A stretch of 64,000 nt of DNA from Sabellastarte sp. h YS-2021 (lineage: Eukaryota > Annelida > Polychaeta > Sabellida > Sabellidae), in the NCBI GenBank assembly GCA_964017235.1, contig OZ024938.1:57651816-57715815 (forward strand), in the 5' to 3' direction. Positions 58,403 to 64,000 of this stretch are shown one piece after another. Every line of letters starts with the position of its first letter. The first letter of the stretch is position 1. The notes beneath the pieces were generated by a model. It worked only from the letters and a program-made list of their open reading frames with translations. It did no database searches and was not told the DNA's origin. The position numbers and the translations under genes were made by a program.

Positions 58403-61400
58403 AAGAAAAATTTTGTTAGATCTGCCAAAGTGGATAAATATCTTTATCAATGGTATGTTTAATAATATGGGTAATACTATGCTGGGATTTTAAATAATAT
58501 ATTGACTTAAGCTCCAGTAATAATTTTAAGCTGCACAGGGAAGTATCATTAGCAATAGTTCAGTGTAACAAAATAAATAAAAGCATATTTTCATTTGCAT
58601 GTGAATTTGCAAGTTGAGAATTTTATTTGCAACTAAGGTTTACTGCCACAGACTTTGAAGCCAAAGATTTCGTCTTACACTACCCTGCTAAATACACTAA
58701 TTTGATTGGATCACAAAGAATCACAAAGAAAATACATTGTTGTTATGATGTAGACTCTGTGCAAAGGTTCCTTTTACATAAACTTAACTTAGCCATATTA
58801 GAAGGTATTCTAATGTTTTAGACATCTGTATAAGGAGTAATGGCACATTGGCGGAAGCATATGTGAATTTTGGCCCAGAGCCCTGAGGACATACACTGAT
58901 CTGCCCTAGGGCCATAAGTCCTTGCACAATCCCCTCAAACAATTTACTTTCTGTAATTATTATTTAGCTGATTTTGTCAATATTGTGAATGATAGTTATA
59001 GCACATGACAGCATATTATCACATACCACATAGCAGCCACCTCGGTGTTTGACAATGTATGCTTTTTAGCATCTATTTTTTAACATTTTGACAGTCTAGA
59101 AAAAATGGAAAATAAAACACTATAGACTAACAGAGAACCAACAACATTAACAACACATCACTTGTCTTAGTCCCCCGTGAAATGTATGAACATGCATGCT
59201 TGAAACTAAGCCAACTTAATTTAAACATAATTTTTACCTCACCTTTACTTGATATTTCATTACTAACTTCTTCTGTCGCTATCCCAGAGTTGCTTCTAGC
59301 GCTTACAAGTAATTACAAACACTAAACAGTTAATAAATATGCATTCCACTATAATAACTGAGCTTGAGCATGTATCCAAAAGTAATCTCTGTAAAATAAC
59401 CCTTTGTCTGTCTTTGTCCAGCTTAATCTAAGTAAATTAGGTGATAGTTCATTTCCTCCTTCTTTTCATTCCTTTTCCCTTGGATTAACCTTTGCACACA
59501 ATCATGCAGGGTTCTAATACTGTGGTTTCCTGATAGACTATTCCAGTTTAAGGCAATACTATACAATCATCCTCTACTTGCTTCATTGTTTAACCTCTTC
59601 ACCATCCAGATTAGTAGGGGAATCAAGTTATTCAATCAAATATGTTCATTGAATATGGCTTCAAAATGCGATCAAATGTTCTGATTAAATATGGCTTCAA
59701 CCAGATGGTAGAGTTTATTAAATATCTATATAAGTATTAGCAACACTTTTCAATTCTCTACAAACTATTAAGGGCATTGAAATCCTTTCACATTGTGCAC
59801 ATCTCTATTATTGAGAATGGTCTAGTTTTCCTCTGTGCCATTTGTTCATATGTCCCCGTATATCCTCACAGCTGTTCAATATGTTTGATTTGGTGACATC
59901 AGAGTTTTTAGCATAGCAGTGAAACTTGCATAGCTTGCTGTGCCAATAAAAAGATCTTTAAAGTAGCATTGCAAGCTAAGACTGACTTATAAACAACTCC
60001 TGGGTGTTGATTCCTAATTTGATGTGTTTAATCTTTATGTTCTATGGATATGTCAGAAAAACTAAAACAATATCTTAAAATCTATTCAATAACATAAACA
60101 ATATAGCATAGGCCAGTTACATTAATGACGTTTCTTTATTCTTTAAAAAGGCCACTCATTCAAAAACAGAAATCCTTTAAATACTGCTATTTATTCACAC
60201 GAACAGTAAAATAACTTTAAAATCCGTTGTAAATAAGGTACATAATTCCATTGTGTGTCTTTTCAATCAGTATCTGCAAAAAGTTTTTTAAAGTACATGT
60301 ATATATTATACCCTATTTGTCTTCAACAGATAAACCCCATTAGTTAAAATCCAATGTTTTCATTAAGTCCTTTCTCACAAAAGAAAATAAATAGTCTTGT
60401 TTACGTATCACTAGCCCTCCTTTTATACTTCATACCATATGTATATAAATGTGGCTTTTTCTATAAATCAGATTTTCTTTTTAAATCCATTAACATGTCA
60501 TTTTAAATCTGGTAATAATTCTGAGTCATCATCACCTCAAATTGATGTTACATATGTATGATAGATATTCTTTTTAATTCAAGTTACTGGTATAGATCAG
60601 AAAGTTTATATCTCTATGTAACATGGAATACATGTAGTGCATTTTATATTATTACTGCACCCATATTATGTCAATTGCCCAATTTCCAGCGACAATCTAC
60701 TTCCTTTTTATAAAAATAGCACATAGATGTAAAAAGGATGACCACTTATCTTGAAATGTTGGTTTTATGTTGCTAAATCTTAGTCATTAATCATACATTT
60801 ACATTTTTATTTATATTATATTTTTAAACCTGTGACACACTTATCAAAATACCATCTTCTGCCACTGGTTCTATATTAGTGGTCACATTACTTCCTTCTC
60901 TGATAAGCTGGTTCCCGGAAAAACCACAATGTTAGAGCAAGATAAAGATTCACAATAAATACATACACACATAATATGGTATTACCAACTAAAATACACA
61001 GATGGCTCCCTTGTTCTTTAACCATCCAAACAAATTGAAATTTACTGCAGTTAATTACACACTCAGAACAGCGAAATTGTCCCAAATGATACAGCAGATA
61101 TAAATAAACGAGCAGCTCAATCTGTTGGAGACCAATCAAATGCCTTCACACAAAACAGCAAATAAATGTAAACAGGGTTTCAATATGCTGATACATTCCC
61201 TGTCACTTTCCAAATGAATCCAAATCACAGCCACCCAAGGTGTTAGCAGATGTGTATATTAGGTGGAAAAGCCCACACATTATTCTACGAATGGCCTTTA
61301 AGTATCCAACCAAATCTTTATTCTGATCTCAATTTTTCCAGTTTGTTTGGCAAATAGAGGCTACGTTGGTGTATAAATATGTGTATATACATGCAGAGTG

Positions 61401-61649
61401 AGTTCATTTCTGAGATGAAATATCACACCCCACAAGCAAATATGCAGGATTTCTCATTTGCTGATCACTGAAGAGTTCTAAAGTGACTCTGTATGTTAGC
61501 TTTTGATATTTGAAATAGGTTGTAGTGATTTGACACACTGGAGAGTGCAGGTTTACGCAGCAATGGTTTTGTAGAAGACATCATAAAGTATCTGAGATGC
61601 CTGATGGCCCAACACTGATTTTCCTTGTGGCCGAAATAATGAGACTTTG

Positions 61650-61879
61650 GTTTATTTTTTTATTTATTTGGGGTTTTACGTCGCTTCCAATGCTGTATAG
61701 GTCATATCACGACAGGTAGTGGGAAGGGCAGAGGAAACCAGTACATACAGTTCATCAGGGTTCTGTACTGTAAACTGCTGACCAACAGCAAGCAACTACC
61801 AGCTTTCCCACTTGAAACTGAACCCCGGCCAAAGAGGTGGGAGGCGAGAGTGTTACCATTCTGCAACTGTGGCCGCCTT
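61650..61879 (-). mobile_element. SINE-A copy with near-perfect target-site duplication
   Basis: A full-length element apart from a short deletion before the B box (CTTGAAACTGAACCCCGGCC). It is flanked by AATGAGACTTTG (61638-61649) and AATGAGCCTTTG (61880-61891), one mismatch in twelve. Confidence 0.9.
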
Positions 61880-62639
61880 AATGAGCCTTTGACATTTGCT
61901 TCACAACTTACTACAGTGCCCCATCACCGCCTTCCAGACCCCTGTATATGTGAACACAGCTACTGAGATGACAAAACTATTTCATACCTTTGAAAAAAAC
62001 AGCACATTCTGTATATGATGTGCAAATATCCACCACAAAAATATTATTTCCAACTTAATGAACCTTATGAATATTACCATAATAAGAAATGCATTGAGTC
62101 GAAAAACGTGCCCAGATGAGTAAAATACCATTGGCTACAAGTATGTGTTTCTTGAGTCTAGGATGAAAGAGAGTGCACTAAGCATAAGTTAACAGGCTTG
62201 GCCTGTAAGTACTTGGCTCTCACCTGTCTGGTACTCGGTTTGAGCCCAGCTAATGGTCACATGTGGGATTTACTAACATGACCTTGGCTGTTGAAAAGAA
62301 ATGTGATAACTGCATTTTTGACCTTTGACCCAAAAGGCTCTGAACTGAACTAGGATTCATATAGTTTGTGACCTTGTGCTAATTTGAGTATGGACTCCAA
62401 TTTTGGTCATTTGGATTTAATGGGATACTTTCTGAGACTAGAATGGACGAAATCTAGAATTTTTTTTTTCAAACTCGACCCCCTTTTATCTGGTAAGCTC
62501 ATTTCCCTTTCACAACAACCTTGGCAATCTTGTGCCACACATTTGGCCCCGTAGGGTCACCAGTATATACAGATATATTTCCCTGATGCCTTTTGTAAAT
62601 ATTTATTAAATTTATGACCTTCATTAAGAAGGATATGCT

Positions 62640-62850
62640 TTTGAATGTGTTTCTTTGTCTGCCTCTTTGCTTGTCTGTGTTTGCGACAACGACAAAAGTA
62701 ACATGAACAGATCTTTCTGAACTGCTATGGGTATAACCCGGTCAAATGTACTTACATTTTGACAACATCTAGAACCTATGCTGGATACAAAAAAGTTCCA
62801 AATTTTTAAAACCGCACCCCCAAAAGTCTGTGCTCGAAGAGTGATTTCTC
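62640..62850 (+). repeat. Family E dispersed repeat
   Basis: ATGAACAGATCTTTCTGAAC, GCTATGGGTATAACCCGGTC and GTCTGTGCTCGAAGAGTGAT follow the family E order. Confidence 0.5.
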
Positions 62851-63599
62851 ATTCATATACTTATTTAATTCAAAGGTATTTTATAAATCATTTATATGAC
62901 GTGGTACAAGTTTCGAGAAGGCCCGGGTTGAATATACAACTTGTTGACAATTCGTACATGGCTGTGGTATGATTCCTATTACTGTGTATACGTACTCTGC
63001 TCTCATATATGTATAACTAAGAATAAAATATATTTTACTCTAAGGTGAAAAGAGATCTCAATCATACAAGGACCAAAGGACACAACTCATATCACTGATT
63101 GAAAACTAAATGCTTTAATACTGTAAACCAAAAGACTATATCAAGCTCCCGCGTGCTTTAAAGTAAATCCATTTGTTTAGTTGGGATTTATATGAATTAC
63201 AAAATATGTTTTTCACAATTATAATGTACTCATGCAAGTTTGTAAAGATAATTATATATTCACTCTGATATCAGAACTTGAAAATCATAAAGATGAACTA
63301 AAACATTAAAAAGAGAGGGTTACCGTGCCCATGATGAATGATCTCTTGGGAAAATCAACAGTTGAGGTTTGCTCCAAATTTCGTAATCAATAATACTTTC
63401 TTTTTAAAATATGAATAAGTACTACCACTGAATGTTGTTAGGTATTTTCAGAAATCCTTGGTATTAAAAGCACTCAGATTCAGTTAATTTAGCTTCAATG
63501 TCTATTATTCAAAACTATTGTGGGCACATGCCTGGCTGTGCCGTTTTCTTGTGAGAGGCATATTACATCTCCTCCAACCTGACCAGAAGGTGGTAATTT

Positions 63600-63835
63600 A
63601 TTTATTTGGGGTTTTACGTCGCTTTCAACACTATATAGGTCATATCACGCCGGGTAGTTTTGTGGGCAGAGGAAACCAGTACATACAGTTGGTCAAGGAT
63701 CTGTACTGTAAACTGCTGACCATCGGTAAGCAACTACCAACTTTCCCACTTAAGGTCCGGGTTTTGAACCGCTGACCTCAGAGGTGGGAGGCGAGTGTGT
63801 TACCACTGTGCCACCATGCCCCCCCCCCCCCCCCC
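63600..63835 (-). mobile_element. SINE-A copy with 15-bp duplication and expanded poly(G) start
   Basis: The direct repeat AGAAGGTGGTAATTT is at 63585-63599 and 63836-63850. On the sense (minus) strand the element begins with a run of 17 G (63819-63835) where other copies have four to six. Body and tail are typical. Confidence 0.95.
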
Positions 63836-64000
63836 AGAAGGTGGTAATTTGCAGTATAGATAATTTGATCAACTACTTTGATCAGGTTACCTCTTTTCCA
63901 CTAGTAAAACCCATTATGAAATTTAAAATGGATTTGTTTTTTTTAGCATAAAACCAGAAGGTTTTCAAACACCTTTTCGAAGGCAAGAATGAGACAGACT

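Larger units (their letters stand above)
46040..64000 (-). other. 5' intron or upstream flank; signal-peptide exon not found
   Basis: I checked candidate donors on the minus strand (for example at 53090, 55212, 57515, 61905 and 62745). None follows an in-phase ATG plus hydrophobic stretch. The region holds SINE-D (46425), a palindromic minisatellite (48403), family E, SINE-A copies, a TIR element (57972) and long AT-rich stretches with no visible gene (for example 51400-53800, 55200-57900, 58500-61600). Confidence 0.6.

Noticed and set aside
60888..61139. Hydrophobic minus-strand ORF as the missing signal-peptide exon
   Set aside because: No convincing in-phase donor follows the hydrophobic stretch, and it is 15 kb from the next exon with no other support.
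61905..61985. Minus-strand stretch with a GTAAGT donor and partly hydrophobic frame
   Set aside because: The hydrophobic frame ends in phase 1 and lacks an upstream ATG before a stop.

Overview
The window looks like an intron-rich, AT-rich animal genome, most likely a marine lophotrochozoan (probably a mollusc, not provable from sequence alone). There is one gene I can support: a class B1 (secretin-family) G-protein-coupled receptor of the parathyroid-hormone-receptor type. It lies on the minus strand and covers at least 2470-46039. Eleven coding exons were rebuilt by eye from GT/AG junctions. All intron phases match, and together they give one 551-residue open reading frame ending in TAA. 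It holds a six-cysteine hormone-binding ectodomain, seven membrane segments and a cytoplasmic tail of about 160 residues. The start codon and signal peptide are on a further 5' exon that I could not find; it lies either between 46040 and 64000 or beyond the window.

Layout on the minus strand, in transcription order: ectodomain start 45940-46039; ectodomain core 32622-32738 and 23366-23475; TM1 22743-22846; TM2/ECL1 19166-19328; TM3/ICL2 16273-16429; TM4 12801-12861; ECL2/TM5 start 10979-11048; TM5/ICL3 10409-10500; TM6/TM7 4000-4141; TM7 end, helix 8 and tail 2470-3009. Positions 1-2469 are downstream flank, perhaps 3' UTR. Positions 46040-64000 are 5' intron or flank.

The introns are full of repeats. 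SINE-A is a tRNA-Gly-like SINE of about 230 bp, with at least eight young or fairly young copies, most with clear target-site duplications, plus several old ones. SINE-B is an older tRNA-like family ending near TTTGACC. SINE-C has a CORE-like motif. SINE-D has a segment resembling the internal promoter region of 5S rRNA. There is a decayed CR1/L2-like LINE reverse transcriptase (about 19860-21290), MITE-like elements with terminal inverted repeats (27853-28309 and 57972-58402), a recurring unclassified repeat (family E), several minisatellites (one with a perfect 16-bp palindrome in almost every 40-bp unit) and seven long homopolymeric G or C tracts.

No other protein-coding gene, RNA gene, CRISPR array or operon-like structure could be supported. 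Most short ORFs lie in repeats; a recurrent ORF peptide containing GRGNQYIQ is only the translation of SINE-A.
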